From NCBI GenBank assembly GCA_037127255.1, contig JBANSL010000010.1, positions 31,016,120 through 31,080,119 of the forward strand: DNA of 64,000 nt. Direction: 5' to 3'. Position numbers and translations under genes: made by a program. Below, one piece after another: positions 35,401-47,556 of the stretch. The notes beneath the pieces are model-generated. The model was not told where the DNA came from. It did not search any database and saw nothing but the letters and a program-made list of their open reading frames with translations. The DNA is from Persicaria tinctoria. Its lineage: Eukaryota; Streptophyta; Magnoliopsida; Caryophyllales; Polygonaceae. Positions within the stretch are counted from its first letter, which is position 1, and every line of letters starts with the position of its first letter.

Positions 35401-38400
35401 GGTGAATGTAAAAAGGGTAGTCTTTTACCCAACTTTTAAAACTTATGGTCATCCTAATTTGATTACTGTATCATGGAACAGTGAATGCATATGGCAGCCA
35501 TGTGTATTGACCATCTGTTTTGCAAGTTCAATAGGTTATGCTACTGAAGCCAGGAAATGGCACTACATACCTTATACATGTCAATTTGTCCTATCAGTTG
35601 GTGTCCAGAAAGTATACGTTTCTAACCCGTAGCAATTATACAACCTTTAGGCTTTAACCACTCTATTTCCATGTGGAAGGGGTTTAAGATTTACCCGCCT
35701 CACAAATGAGATCACAATCTTTTTTTTTTCACTCACGAGGGGCGGCTTATTTTACACCTGTCTTGTTGTAATTTTTTTTCTCTTCCTTCTAGCAGAGATA
35801 TTCCGAACAAAGCAAACAGAGACTTGACCTTGCAGTTCTTTCATTTTTTGAAAGCCTCAAGAGGTCTTACATAGGTGATGATGCAATGTATTCATCTAAG
35901 GTAAATATTAATTTAAGAAAAGGAAATTGATTTTCTGATCATATAGTCAAAAATAGTTTCCAGTCTTACTGTTATGATCTACTTTTTCTTGCAGCAGTTT
36001 TATGTTCGATTATCGACCCTTGTTAGATTACATGATCATCTCATGGTCTTGAATGTAATGATTCAAAAGCTTGCTACAAATCTCAGGTGTTACGTACAGG
36101 TAATGGCTGTTGCATAAATTTAGAGAGATCAATCTTTTTATACAAGACTTCATACTCCACACTTCATGTTTTCTGTAGAGTAAAGAGATCGTTGATCAAA
36201 CACTGAATTTTTTCCTGGAAATGGCATCAGGGTATGTTGTCTTATTGGAGAAATGTATTTTCAGATGTGAGGTTGTAGTTGCTTTCTTTGTGTAAGATAG
36301 TGTGAATCTTGTACAGGTATATGACTGCAAAGCTGCTTTTAAAGTTGGACTCAATTAAGTTCATCACATTACACCACAGCGTAAAATAACTCCTTCCAAT
36401 TTATATCAGTTACTGCTGCCTGTTAATCAGATTTGCCAGCATACTAATATTTTGGTTTTCTCCAATCAGAGAGAGCACTTCCATTTTCAGGAAAATTATA
36501 ACTTGTCCCATTCAAGAACAAATTTCTACTATGGCATTAGCTCATTGGTGTTCATGGAAGACAATCTGTCGGTTATTTTTAAACGCTTCATGGAGCCACT
36601 ATGGCAGGTAATATACAAATAAAATACTGATGAAAATGAAACAAAGATAAGAATAGTGATTCCATAAATGAAGTCCAAACTTTCTTATTGAAAGTAACTT
36701 CTTTTGTGGAACTAATTATCCAAGCTCGTTTGCCTTGTCTTGTTCTCTATTGACTGTATTATACCTATGTTGACTTGTTCTAAACTGATTGTTTTATATC
36801 TATGTTGATTTGATACTAGTCTATAAATGGACAGAAATCACAATAATGGAATGCTGGCATTACATTTGCTTTTGTTTTCAATCTTGTAACTGTCAAACTG
36901 AAAGTTCAATTATCCTCCAATAAGGTTTTTATGACTTTAGAGTCAACACCTGATGCCTTGTTCCGCAACGATGGTATAAAATATGCATTAATTGGCTTGA
37001 TGCGGGATCTTAGAGGAATTGCAAGGGCAGCTAGCAGGTGAATTGATTATTTAATCAACTTTCACTTCACATAATCCTCATTTGATGTTTATTTATGATC
37101 CCTGACACACTCATTTTCTGCAGCCGTAAGGCATATGGGTATCTTTTTGATTGGTTGTATCCAGCACATATGTCACTTATTTTAAAAGCTGTGGATCAGT
37201 GGGCTGATACTCCCGAGGTAATTTAGGGATTACGAGTACCTCTTAATGAGAATCGCAGTATTTATGCTGATAGAAATAACGTTGCAGGTGACAACACCAA
37301 TTCTGAAATTCATGTCAGAGTTTGTGCACAATAAGTCTCAACGGATTACGTTTGATCCCTCATCGGCAAATGGCATATTGCTTTTCCGTGAAGTTAGCAA
37401 GTTGATTGTTGCTTATGGATCAAGAATCCTCTCTCTTCCGAATCAAATTGATCTATATAGCTTCAAGTACAAGGGGATATGGATTTCATTATCTATGTTA
37501 TCTGCTGGTATGTGCTTCAATCCTTTTATCCTTCTACATGATAATATTATAATGTTATATGAAGGCCACATATTTTGCTCTTTTCCTTGCCACTGATTGT
37601 TTGCTCTTCGAAGATTTATAAATGAAAATGCAAACCATGAAATAATAAGCTGCAATCCAATGCCCATGGTGGTGCTAGCTTATTGAGAACTTATGAAATG
37701 CTCTTTAGAATGTTGATTGAATATCGGGGCATTTATCTTTAGTTTTATCCCCTTGTATTTCTCAATGTGCGTTTCCCTTTAAACTGCAGCTCTTTCTGGG
37801 AACTATGTAAACTTTGGTGTCTTTGAGCTGTATGGTGACACAGCAATGTCTGATGCTCTTCATGTTGCAATAAGGATGGTGTTGACAATTCCATTTGCTG
37901 ACATTATGGCATACCGTAAGGTAATTTAGATATTTTTTTTCTTCCGCATTAATGAGCATATTAAGTACCTCTTCTATTGCTTTTGCATGGCCATGGGTGA
38001 ACCTAACATGATAAACCGGGGGACTCTTATCTTCTTCAGCAATATGGAAGTTCTTCACTTAGTATTGTTTATTCCTTAGACCTCAATCTGATTTACTTCT
38101 CAATGAGCTGTTGTGATCCATCGGTTCCATCCATATATTAAGCATTAATCTTTGATTGCTGGAGCTGGACCATCTATCTTATGATGCACTATCCTCCATT
38201 ACCCGTTCATTTTATCACATGTTCAGGTTTCCATCTGATCACAAGTAACTTCCTAGTACAAGAGCCTACTAATTAATTGATATTATTAGAGGTTATGTTG
38301 CATGAAATTGTTAGAAAGTTCGTGAATGCATTTTGTACCAGGTTTATAATTTCATCGTGCATCATTGATGTGGCTGAAGTTTGTGATGTTGTAAATATCA

Positions 38401-39730
38401 GCCATATGCTTCCATTCCTTCTGATGAAAAGTTAGAATAGCTCTGTGCATATCGTTTATGGTGTATGGATCTTCCAGCCTTTATGTTCTCTCTACATTTT
38501 TCCAGGTCACAAAGGCCTATTTCAGCTTTATGGAGATAATTCTCAAGGATCATATTAAATTTATTATGGGTCTCAGCACAGATACCTTCTCATATATAGT
38601 CAAGTCTCTTGAGTTGGGCCTTCAGGCCCTGGACACCAGTATCGTACCCCAGGTTTGCTTTACGTAATAATTTTCTTTTTTTAATAAAGGCACTCAATTT
38701 AACTATGAATTTGTGCCTTATTTATGACACCTCCATGGATGATAGAAGATTCATCAAACTATCTTCTTTTCCCGTTAAAAGGATTGTCTTGGGAATGAAT
38801 AAAGCATGGAAATCTTTTCTATTTTATGAACACTGGCATTGTCTGACTTTTCACTAATCCAAAATTTTGCTTTCCAGTGTGCTTCCTCCATTGATCATTT
38901 GGCAACTTGCTATTTCAACCATGTTATCATGAGAGAGTCACCAGCATCACCTATTGCAATAAATTTTGCAAAGCATGTTTCAGAAGGTCCAGATATTTTC
39001 CCTAAAGTGAGTTGTATTTATGTTTCTTCTTGTGCTCTCTATGTTGAGGTTTGATTGGTTGACTGCCATTGCGAGTCTTAAGAACATTCCTGTCATATTG
39101 AAAGAGGAGCAAGCAGGATCGATAGTCTTATTATGTATATATTCTGGATGTTCAGACAAGCATTGTTGTCGTGCGTTGACATAGAAGTTTCCTAACATGT
39201 CCTTGTGTCAACTTATTTCATCTCTCTGGGTTTTCTAATAATGAGAGACCAACTCTTTTTTGATGGCAGATACTCAGATTCCTTTTTGAAATGATTTTAT
39301 TTCATGAGAACAGCAGCCCTTGGAGTCTCGGTAGACCAATTCTGAGTTTGATACTAATGAGTCAAGAGGTATTAGTATTTTTATCCTTTTTGTGTGTTTT
39401 TACTCTTGAGAGTATGCCCAAGTGCCCAACATGTGCAGATATACTAACTAAAATAATTGCATTCTTTATAGATGTATGCTCATGTACAAGCACAAATCTT
39501 GGCTTCACTGGTAAGTTTTACTTGAGCTTTGAACAATGTAAACTTGGAAGCTTTTCGTTTATGCTGATGATAGTCTCCTTATCCTGATCCAGCCTGCAGA
39601 ACAGCAAGTCAGACTTCAGCAGTGCTTCAAGAAACTTATGGAGGATATCACTCCAAGCCTTGAATCGAAAAACAGGGAGAGGTTTACACAAAACATGGGG
39701 AAGTTTAGGATCGAATTTAAGGCAAAATAG
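29441..39730 (+). CDS. XPO7: Exportin-7 (XPO7/RanBP16), nuclear transport receptor
   Basis: 28 coding exons, all GT-AG: 29441-29681, 29967-30127, 30377-30439, 30815-30932, 31045-31154, 31290-31385, 32450-32573, 33131-33198, 34128-34214, 34371-34520, 34617-34712, 34856-34915, 35017-35138, 35212-35299, 35793-35900, 35995-36099, 36179-36231, 36317-36380, 36470-36607, 36925-37037, 37124-37217, 37288-37507, 37790-37920, 38506-38652, 38878-39006, 39270-39368, 39472-39510 and 39593-39730. They encode about 1053 aa, the usual XPO7 size. Segments in family order include the importin-beta-like N-terminus (FEALCERLYNCRDS), ATRGPKLESFVVTSLIQL, LASVRRSLF, NYHEFCRLLGRF, SSVYYLLGLWSRMV, ALIGLMRDLRGIARA, EFVHNKSQR, SANGILLFREVSKLI, GNYVNFGVFELYGD and NRERFTQNMGKFR. 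XPO7 is a RanGTP-binding HEAT-repeat receptor carrying cargo through nuclear pores. Plant cargo is not evident. The start is the first ATG of the reading frame. Confidence 0.93.
30499..30742. mobile_element. Stowaway-type MITE in XPO7 intron 3
   Basis: 244 bp with terminal inverted repeats CTCCCTCCGTTCGGCAAAAC and, on the other side, the same sequence with one or two changes (CTCACTCCGTTCGGCAAAAC). It is flanked by TA on each side (30497-30498 and 30743-30744). It lies wholly within the intron between coding exons 3 and 4 and does not touch the splice sites. Confidence 0.88.
31386..32449 (+). other. XPO7 intron 6, long, with an unassigned open frame
   Basis: This 1.06-kb intron includes an open frame at about 31547-31780 with no recognisable domain and no place in the XPO7 alignment. 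The exons on either side join directly in phase (PPLSKQ then ALECLVWLAS), so the intron ORF is unlikely to be an exon. The second half is AT-rich. Confidence 0.5.
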
Positions 39731-41481
39731 CACATCTTGATTCTTGAATCCCATGCTGAAAAACTGTGAATGTAATAGTTGTTATATTTATTTATTTATT
39801 TTGTTGTTGAAATTAAATCATCTGATATGGGTAAAAAAAGAATAGTTTCAGCACTGGGGCAGCGTTGTTTAATCCCTTAAGCTGGCATAGAAATAGCTTT
39901 GTGCATAACTTGTAACTACACAAGGTAGCTTTATTACAAGCTTCTGTATAGTATATTGATTGTAAGTGTGCGCAGTTTACATGATTGATAATTTGAAATT
40001 CATTACTACATTGCTTTCTTTCGATACTCATGCTCATGAAATTATACTAAGCTTTATGTTTTGTTTTCCTTGCACTCAACTGAGAGTGGACAAGTGGACT
40101 ATATATTCTGGGTTTGATGTCTGTTTTTGCAGTGATAGGGAATGACGAGTTAGCTTGGAGTGTGATTCAATCTCAACAAAATATCTCCAACGGCCATAGT
40201 GGAGCTATACGCCTGTGTCAAGCAAGCAATTTCTATGCTTCTAAGCCAGAAAATTAGAGAAATGGTTTTGAATGATTTGGGTATTACCCTCACAAATTGG
40301 CAATTAACAAAGGTTCTTCCTACATAAAGCTGAGACGCGTAATTGTCAAGTTTGGATTAGCATCAAAGGCACGCCAAAAATGCCCCATTCAATTAATTAA
40401 TTACAGCAACTTGCACCTCTTGGAGGCCTAAGCCTATAATTTGCCTTTTTATACATATCAAAAAATTTAAAATTAAAATTTGCCATATTTGTTGATTTCG
40501 TTCAACCAATATTAGTTCATTTGGAAAAGAAATTAGTTAGATTTTTTTTATAAAAAATATCACAAGTGTTCGAAATATGTAATTGCCTGTCGTTCTATTC
40601 CTAATATCCTATTACCAAAAAAAGATTGACTGGTATCAGGGCGTTAACAAATTTGGATAAGTTTGGACGAGGAAATGAAAGAAGGAAAGATTCAATGATA
40701 AGGTGTGGTGGGGACCGGCCATATGAGATGCAAAAAAACCCAAATGCGAACCGGGAAGGCAAATTAAGGCCGTAACGTGAAAGCAAGGCGAAGAAGAACA
40801 CAGAAACACTTGTCTTCTTCAGCCTCCACCTCCATGAATCTATGATCACCTTTCAGTACAGCTTCACCCAGTCACTCCAATCTCTATTTAAACACCATTT
40901 CCTGTCCTAATTCTGTACCAAATCTCCACTCTCTCTCTTGTGGGGTATCAAGATTCAGCCTCATCTGATTCCTGGTAATAAATTTGTCATCTACCCTTTA
41001 ATTGTCCTTCGATTTTAAGCCTTTAAAGCTTGCTAATTTGTTTGAATGCTATCCAATTTTTACATTAAGGAATTGATTGATATCTGCAATAGCGTACAAC
41101 TCATTGACTTCCTCTTCATTGTTTCAATGATCAACACACGTGTGAATTGTCCTCAAACGTGTGAGGCACTGCCCTTCTCCTGCAATTCTCTTCCCGACCT
41201 AGTTTTAACTTGCAAGCTATTGATTGGTAAAGCTTTGATTTGGTCAAAGTTTGGAAGTGTCAGTGTATCAGCAGATAACCCACTTTTGAGCTGGGGTTTT
41301 GATATTTTTTTTTTCTTTTAATGAATTTTCTGTTTTGCTATTTGATTTTGTGTCCTTTGATTTGATGATTGAGAATTGAGATTGGTAATTGACTGAATTT
41401 GGGTTTCTGCTGATTTCTGAAGACTACCTAGAAAAAGAAGATTGATGTTGTATTGTTGTGTTGACGGCAACAACAAAGCAA
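39731..41481. other. XPO7-arabinofuranosidase intergenic region
   Basis: The 3' UTR of XPO7 probably ends by about 39850-40050. A CTATTTAAAC box at 40883-40892 and a CT-rich leader at about 40925-40940 suggest that the arabinofuranosidase transcript starts near 40910. The leader, up to the ATG at 41482, likely holds an intron with donor near 40975 (CTGGTAATAA). No other gene was recognised. Confidence 0.45.
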
Positions 41482-44400
41482 ATGGGTTCATCTAAGGCTA
41501 TATACCACTCTCTTCTTCTGGCTTGCCTCTTGATTGCCTCGAGCAGTTTTTGCTGGTGTCGCCATCATCATCATCTCTTGCAAAATCAGACTGCAGCCCT
41601 CCTTATCAATGCTTCTATGTCGAGGTCGATCCCCGATACCCTTTTTGGGATCTTTTTCGAGGTGAAGTTTTAATCTCCAAATAAGTTTTTAGAGTTTCTG
41701 ATGTCCAAGTTTTACTTTGGATGTCCTTGATTTCTTATTCAACTATGTTCGGGGCTTTTTTTGGTAGCCTTGCCCACGCACCCATCTTACTTCATGTGTG
41801 ACACGCTTATGTAGGAGATCAATCATGCTGGAGCCGGTGGATTGTGGGCTGAGCTTGTGAACAATAGAGGTAGTTCCTTTTCCAAAGATGCAAACAAGCT
41901 TGCTCTAATATGGAAGTAATTTGAGCTAGTTAATTCCAATTTCTAATGAATACACCACTCACAAAATTTCCTTTTAGTTCATTTTTTGTGGGGTGGGACT
42001 TGGGAGTGATACAATTGTATGGGTTTGTCTAAGTGGTAAAATGTGGTTACAGGCTTTGAAGCAGGGGGACTTCACACTCCCTCCAATATTGATCCTTGGA
42101 CTGTGATTGGGGATGAATCAACCATACAAGTCCGGACCGATCTCTCTTCATGCTTTGAGCGCAACAAGGTGGCACTCTTGATGGAGGTGTTTTGTGATGA
42201 TCATGGTGCTACCAAATGTCCAACTGGTGGAGTTGGAATCTACAATCCTGGATTTTGGGGCATGGTAAGAAATAATGTATTACTCCATCCGTCTCGAAAA
42301 ACAAGTCGTTTTAGCATTGTGCACTAGTTTTAATAAAACACTCACCTATCAATCAACATCATCATTCCACTGAATTTTTTCATTAATTTTATTATTTTTA
42401 AATAACCTCTATATTTTTTAACCAATCAAACTCTTTTAAAAAGTCAACAACACAAAAACCAATACAAATCATTACTATCCCCCTGTCTAGAAAACCTAAA
42501 ACGACATGTATTTTGATACAATTCAACTAGCCTAAAACGACTTGTTTTTCGAGACGGAGGGAGTATTGTTTTATTCGAGAATTGGTTTTCCGTACATTGT
42601 AGTTGCTTTACAATCTTTTAGTTGTCTCTTTAGTTTCCTCTAACTTCTCTTGCAGAACATTGAAGATGGTAAAACCTATAAAGTTACTCTATACATTCGC
42701 TCGTTACATGCAATCAATGTATCTGTATCATTAACTAACTCAGATGGATCACAAGTGCTAGCTTCCTCTAACATAGTGTGAGAATCGCACCCTTAAAGCT
42801 TAACATTATTTGTTTACTTACTCTGCGTTGGCGAGTGTCATTGAAGTGGCATGCTTATTGTAGCTCTGATGCTACTGAGTGGATGAAGAGGGAGCTCACG
42901 CTGAAAGCTACAGGGTCCAACTCAAATTCAAGACTTCAATTGACAACTAATAAGAAAGGAGTAATCTGGTTTGACCAAGTTTCAACTATGCCCACTGATA
43001 CTCATAAGGTATATACATATATATGTGTATAACTGTTTACATAAGTGGAGATATGTGATTTTCTCTTTTCCCTATTGGCTGCCCATGTATATACAATACC
43101 TATACTCTCATAAGGTATATATGGATGTATGTGTATATGTCCACAAAAGAGTCATAGTCCTAGTAACTCAGGGATTCAAAATTGACAGACTAATTATTGG
43201 CTTAAACATCCAAATTCCATAGACCAAAACCATATATTTTCTAGAGCGTGTGTTTTGGCTTTATTTATCTAGTATCTCTTGTTTGTATCTATCTAGTAAC
43301 TTAAAATCTTGGATTGTGTAGGGTCATGGATTCCGAATAGATCTTATGGATAAGCTTCTTGATTTAGAGCCTCAATTTATTAGATTCCCAGGTAAACTTG
43401 AGTATTTCTTTCTATTTCTAGTGCTTATTGACGTACTTCTACTATCTTATGAACTTGTGATGTTTTATTTTAGTTGCTTCCACTATCGAAGTTTCATTAT
43501 GGATTTTATGAGAAACATTTGTGTTGTGATAGGGGGTTGCTTTGTTGAAGGGGAATGGTTGAGAAATGCTTTCCGATGGAAAGAAACAGTTGGACCTTGG
43601 GAGGAAAGGCCTGGACACTTTGGTGATGTTTGGATGTACTGGACCGATGATGGAATTGGTTACTTCGAATTTCTTCAAGTAAGTGATAGGTTTTTCAGTT
43701 GAAATCTTCTTATAGTTCTCAAGTGTTGTAGAAGGTGACTGATGAGATATGGTGCTAGATACTTGGATTGGATGATTGCATCTAACAACTGCTAGTATCT
43801 TTGTGCAGTTAGCTGAGGACCTCGGGGCTACGCCTGTGTGGGTAATCAACAATGGTATGTATGAGCAATCAGTCTCTTGACTTCTTCAGGACCAACTTGA
43901 TTCATGTTCCCTATCTAAGTTTCTTGGCTTCAATGGAATGCAGGAATCAGTCATCGAGATGAGGTTTCTCCCTCCAACATTGGTCCTTTTGTGCAGGTAT
44001 ATCTTTAATTCATGTAAAAATATATCGCAAATTCATACGCAATTGAAATATGACTTGTTGTACCTTATTGATCCCACTCCATCATGATTTTTCTCCCAAT
44101 AGGAAATGCTAGACAGTATTGAGTTTGCTATAGGTGACAGTAATTCCACATGGGGTTCTGTCCGAGCTGCAATGGGTCACCCTGATCCTTTCGAGCTTAA
44201 ATATATTGCCATTGGAAATGAAGACTGCGGAAAGCCAAACTATAAAGGTATGCACATGGTTCTTTGTAAATTATTTTCTTCCAAACCCAAACGAATACAC
44301 TCTCTTATAGAACTACCAACTGATATTCAAGGTTTATTTCTACAAGCATACATGTATATGTATCTGTGTACTATATGTGTTTACATCTATGAGTGGAGAT

Positions 44401-46837
44401 ATGTGATATAGTAAGGCATATAGATATATATGTCCACAAAAGACTTATAGCTCTAGCAACTTGGGGATTGGAAATTTGACTAACTGACTTAAAAATCCAA
44501 ATGCTCTAGCAATTCTGCTAGAGATTCTAACCTTTAAAGCCTTGTTTTTTAAATTGGCCAGCAAATTATCTCAAGTTCTATGCTGCCCTTGCAAATGCCT
44601 ACCCAAACATCAAAGTAATCTCTAATTGTGAGGCATATCGTGGCCGTTTGGATCATCCTGCTCATTTCTATGATTTTCATGTAAGCCTCTCAACTTATCT
44701 TTTATAAGAGATGAGTTTGATATATTTTTGAAACGATATAAAAAAATCACAGCTAATTGGATAGCATGTCATATGAATTTGTTTTCTTCACAGAGATATG
44801 CATCAGCTGCCTCACTATTTTCTATGACTCATGTTTTTGACAAAGGCCCACGCGATGGCCCAAAAGTATGGTGATGTATTTCCTAACAAGTTGTTTGTTC
44901 TGTTTGAATTTGGATTTTGTTAAATACTTTCACTGCATACAATCCAGGCTTTTGTGAGTGAATATGCCGTCACTGGAAGTGATGCTGGCAAAGGAAGCCT
45001 TCTGGCTGCACTTGCTGAAGCTGCATTCCTTCTTGGAGTGGAGAAGAACAGGTCTGTCTTGTATCATATGCACGTGTTTATTTTGATTATCTCTAATTGA
45101 TTAGTAAACACATATCATTTCAAATGGTTAAGAAGATGAAGATAAATAGGATTTTTTTCCCCATGTAGGTGGTCATTCAACGGTCTTGTTTTTTACATGC
45201 TCACTACTTAATAGTATCTCAATTCCCTGGCAAACTGAATTCTTTTCAAATGAAATGCAGTGATCTTGTTTCAATGGCAAGCTACGCTCCACTTTTTGTG
45301 AATGCAAATGACAGACGGTATGTTTTTTGTTTTTCGTAGATTTATTTTCCTTTTTACGAATCAAGATTGTCTTGTCTTTTTTCTTTAATATTGTAATTCG
45401 GCTTCTTTTGGAAAAAATGGTTAGATGGAACCCAGATGCAATAGTTTTCAACTCGTCACAATCATATGGAACTCCTAGTTATTGGATGCAACATTTTTTC
45501 AAGCGGTCAAGTGGAGCAACTCTTCTCTGCTCCAATCTCCAGACTAACTCGAGTTCTCTTGTGGCATCTGTTATCTCATGGGACAATCCAGCAGATAACG
45601 AGACCTATATCATCATAAAGGTAAATTTGTCAATATTGAGGCCAATTGAATTTGTTTATGATGATAACAATCTATGTTACCCCATTTGGAAAACATATGG
45701 AGAATCCAGAGATGTTCTCATCCGCCTTAACGCACCATTTCCTGTTTTTGTATTTGTTTATGCGCGTAACCTAGATAATAGTTCTCATTATTTCCATCTT
45801 ATTCAATGGTTTATCATCTCAATTCTCAAGTGTTGATTTGTTTTTGTACATTCCTTCAACATGTTTCTAATTCTTGTTAAAATATTAATCTCCAAGGCCG
45901 TCAACTTTGGAAGTGATTATGTCAATCTCGACGTCTCCCTAGCTGGCCTTGGTAATGATACATTGGACCTAACAGGCTCAAGCAAGACGGTACTCACGTC
46001 CAACCATGTAATGGATGAGAATTCATTTGATAATCCGACCAAGGTACTTCCTACCATTCTCGTCTCCATATATACACGAATGAATGAATAAATGAATTTC
46101 ACAATAGGGGTGTAATTCGAGCCGAACGAGCCGAGCTTGGCATATTCAAGCTTGGTTCATTTGTGAGCCGAGCCGAGCCCGAATTTTTAAACAAGCTTTT
46201 TTTTTATTCAAGCTCGGCTTGTTTTAGTAAATGAACGAGCTTGAGCCGAGTTTTTTTTCGAGCTTCAAGTAGTTTTACATGATCATAACATATTAATTTA
46301 AAGAAAATTTTAGAAATTCCATAGACTTCGAGCTATTCGAGCCTAAATCGAACGAGCCGAGCTTTCAATCATATTCAGGCTCGGCTTGTTTAAATAAGTG
46401 AACGAACTCGAGTCGAGCTTTTTTCGAGCCGATCTTGAGCTGTTTAGCTCATATAACACCGGTAGCCTACCAAGTGTTTAGCTCATATAACACCGGTAGC
46501 CTACCGAGATAATGTACTCCCTACCGGCGGTAGGGAAGTACATTATTATCTCATCTCATTGCATAAGACACTACTGCTTTTGAGCCTATTTGATACGTCA
46601 TACTTGTATGATACGTAGTACTAAGTTGACTTTATAATCACATTATATTGATAAGTCATAGTCCTCCATGATCAATTATTTTAGGTGGTGCCGGTGTCGG
46701 ATTCATTGGAAGTATCGGGCACAGACTTCAACCTGGTGCTCGAACCATATTCTTTGACTTCTTTCGATGTGCAGACGGTGTCGTCGAGCTACATTAGGAT
46801 CAATGGAAGGAGTAACATTCCGAAGTCATCAATCTAG
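41482..46837 (+). CDS. Alpha-L-arabinofuranosidase, GH51 (ASD1-like)
   Basis: Seventeen coding exons: 41482-41661, 41815-41869, 42053-42264, 42656-42777, 42864-43008, 43322-43391, 43533-43678, 43809-43854, 43944-43996, 44103-44247, 44562-44680, 44794-44865, 44948-45051, 45261-45317, 45425-45620, 45897-46043 and 46685-46837. All are GT-AG and in phase, giving 673 aa, near the 678 aa of Arabidopsis ASD1. The protein starts with a hydrophobic signal peptide (SLLLACLLIASSSF), so it is probably secreted to the cell wall. IPDTLFGIFFEEINHAG opens the family signature. An N-terminal carbohydrate-binding-like part follows, then the (beta/alpha)8 core with FIRFPGGCFVEG. The general acid/base Glu is in IGNEDCG (about residue 383) and the nucleophile Glu in FVSEYAV (about 460). 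The enzyme releases terminal arabinose from arabinan, arabinoxylan and arabinogalactan. No defect seen. Confidence 0.95.
42283..42563. mobile_element. Stowaway-type MITE in arabinofuranosidase intron 3
   Basis: 281 bp with ends CTCCATCCGTCTCGAAAAAC on the left and the inverted form CTCCCTCCGTCTCGAAAAAC on the right. TA flanks both sides (42281-42282 and 42564-42565). It sits between coding exons 3 and 4. Confidence 0.88.
43060..43215 (+). repeat. Repeat copy in arabinofuranosidase intron 5
   Basis: Contains TATATGTCCACAAAAGA followed by a CATAGTCCTAGTAACTCAGG segment and ending near ACATCCAAATTCCATAG. The same order of words, diverged, occurs in intron 10 of the same gene. The upstream part (AAGTGGAGATATGTGAT near 43045) is shared too. 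Confidence 0.55.
44370..44520 (+). repeat. Repeat copy in arabinofuranosidase intron 10
   Basis: Diverged copy of the intron 5 sequence: GAGTGGAGATATGTGAT, then TATATGTCCACAAAAGA, ATAGCTCTAGCAACTTGGG, and AAAAATCCAAATGCTCTAG. Same strand as the intron 5 copy. Confidence 0.55.
46105..46450. mobile_element. GAGCCGAGC-rich non-autonomous hAT-like element in intron 16
   Basis: The left edge AGGGGTGTAATTCGAGCCGA and the right edge, reverse-complemented, CGGTGTTATATGAGCT form a weak terminal inverted repeat. The body is made of inverted CGAGCCGAGC / GCTCGGCTTG words, a composition seen in many plant hAT-type MITEs. It lies in the last intron of the arabinofuranosidase gene. No clear 8-bp target duplication was found. 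Confidence 0.45.
46443..46552. repeat. Direct repeat and hairpin beside it
   Basis: A 27-bp word beginning TAGCTCATATAACACCGGTA occurs twice, about 34 bp apart (from about 46446 and 46480). Immediately after is an imperfect inverted repeat (about 46505-46552). Its arms read GAGATAATGTACTCCCTACC and the complement with a small bulge, joined by almost no loop. Confidence 0.6.
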
Positions 46838-47157
46838 ATGATAAATGCAATTAGATCAAGTTGGATTCCTTGGGGGTGTGATGGGGTATCGATCAGCTCG
46901 TGCACACTGCTGCTGGTGTACATGAATCTCAAAGGGCAGATTAGTTGTGGAGCTGTAACATAAGCTTTGAAAAAATAAATCATGTGTTCTAATAAGTATA
47001 TTTTAATGTTGTTCGCCTGCTTTTAGGTGTTCGAGTTCTTATTGGTAAAGAGTGGATTTATATGCATTGCGTGGGTTACTAAAATTGAAACACTATGCCA
47101 TAAAGAGGCACAAAACAAATCCATGCCTCTCCGCAAGAATTACAATTTCAAAAAGTC
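46838..47157. other. Arabinofuranosidase 3' UTR and flank
   Basis: Probable 3' UTR, with an AATAAA-like AAAATAAAT at about 46972. It is followed by ordinary spacer up to the target-site duplication of the second copia element. Confidence 0.45.
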
Positions 47158-47162
47158 AAATG

Positions 47163-47372
47163 TGTGATAATTTTAGTGGTAAACAAGAGAACGAGATGGT
47201 TTTGTACATGTAATCGTACTTAATTTATCTGATTTCTTGCTTGATTTACAACAATCCGGATCCCCCCTTTATAATGGAGATCCATCCCTATCACAACAAA
47301 AAATATCCCGGATTTTGGGGGATATTTTACCATAAGGTGAAATATTCACCACATAATAAAATATTACAACAC
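47163..47372 (-). repeat. 3' LTR of minus-strand copia element
   Basis: About 210 bp, TG...CA limits, near-identical to the other LTR (about five differences). It contains GGATCC and a GGATATTTTACC segment shared by both copies. Confidence 0.93.
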
Positions 47373-47556
47373 TCCTCCTTGAATATTCACCTTATATCAT
47401 GAATCTTTAGGGATTTCGCACAAGTTTAATATTGTTATACGCATTGATGGTGCTGCCTCATTAAAAACCTTGTCAGGAAAAACCCAGTGGGATAAAAACC
47501 TGATCGAAGGGAAAAAGAGTGCATCGCGTCTAATTTCCCCCCTGATTTGGACATGC

